Shown here: one piece after another, positions 63,943 to 64,000 of the stretch
Position numbering within the stretch: position 1 is the first letter of the stretch
How the letters are laid out: every line of letters starts with the position of its first letter
Assembly: GCA_030686115.1 (NCBI GenBank)
Contig: CP131612.1
Location: 620,001 to 684,000, forward strand
DNA from: Psychrobacter cibarius
GTDB lineage: Bacteria; Pseudomonadota; Gammaproteobacteria; Pseudomonadales; Moraxellaceae
Length of the DNA stretch: 64,000 bases
Direction of reading: 5' to 3'
Position numbers and translations under genes: made by a program
The notes under the pieces: model-generated
What the model was told of the DNA's origin: nothing
Databases searched by the model: none
The model's input: the letters and a program-made list of their open reading frames with translations, nothing else

Positions 63943-64000
63943 ATGAAATTTTTTAAATTGAGCGCATTAGCGTTAGCCAGCACGTTAGCGTTAGCAGGCT
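63943..64000 (+). CDS. Start of a probable lipoprotein gene, cut by the window end
   Basis: Nineteen visible residues, MKFFKLSALALASTLALAG, form a typical signal peptide. The next codon begins with T, so Cys (TGT or TGC) would complete the lipobox LALAGC. AAAGGA lies 8 bases before the ATG. Everything after the signal is outside the window, so the function is not visible. Confidence 0.7.
   Translation, partial: MKFFKLSALALASTLALAG

Overview
This window reads as a chromosomal segment of a Gammaproteobacterium of the family Moraxellaceae, most likely Psychrobacter. The support is indirect: moderate GC, AT-rich intergenic DNA, a secreted lipase followed by its steric foldase, the accD-folC-SPOR order, the map-glnD-dapC cluster, and a flotillin/YqiJ pair next to a giant AAA ATPase. 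No 16S rRNA is present, so the genus is an inference from content. There are no rRNA genes, prophage, integrase or CRISPR array. One tRNA gene, tRNA-Arg(CCG), is present.

Layout. 1-6.6 kb: a partial cyclic-nucleotide-domain protein, dapC (lysine/peptidoglycan precursor), a two-helix membrane protein, glnD (nitrogen sensing) and map. 6.6-11.2 kb: lipase plus lipase foldase, then a META-domain and a PD40 beta-propeller lipoprotein. 11.3-21.0 kb: YqiJ-like membrane protein, YqiK-type flotillin, a 176-bp MITE-like element, then a 2045-residue ATPase. 21.2-21.6 kb: two tandem DUF2256 zinc-ribbon proteins, the second only 48 residues. 21.7-25.2 kb: an AT-rich three-gene cassette that I assign to the ABC-three-component (ABC-3C) class of predicted conflict/defence systems: nuclease-like effector, middle component and SMC-like ATPase. 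It has 4-nt overlaps between genes and a large nested inverted repeat at its start. 25.6-30.5 kb: a BASS-family transporter and metH. 31-33.8 kb: three tandem fasciclin-domain lipoproteins. 34-35.7 kb: alanine/glycine:sodium symporter. 35.6-36.8 kb: about 1.2 kb without a gene. 36.8-39.5 kb: LemA and two TPM-domain proteins. 39.7-42.3 kb: adenosine/adenine deaminase, sirtuin, a small membrane protein and the tRNA. 42.6-45.3 kb: cytochrome c5-like protein and an ABC-2 exporter pair. 45.3-47.9 kb: three tandem paralogous secreted proteins of unknown function. 48-51.2 kb: queF, an LprI-like protein and proS. 51.7-54.6 kb: DUF4230 protein, a 53-residue membrane protein and photolyase. 54.8-58.5 kb: trpF-trpB-(AT-rich membrane ORF)-trpA. 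58.8-63.7 kb: accD, folC, a LysM/SPOR protein and a DUF2726 protein. A probable lipoprotein gene is cut by the window end.

Most of the window is ordinary core genome. The accessory or less explained parts are the ABC-3C cassette with its palindromic leader, the flotillin-YqiJ-giant ATPase neighbourhood with its internal MITE, the two tandem gene families of exported proteins, the foreign-looking ORF inside the trp cluster, and several strong inverted repeats that are not simple terminators. Start codons were moved downstream of the longest reading frame wherever a ribosome binding site or family length demanded it. All family assignments rest on reading the sequence by eye and not on a database search.
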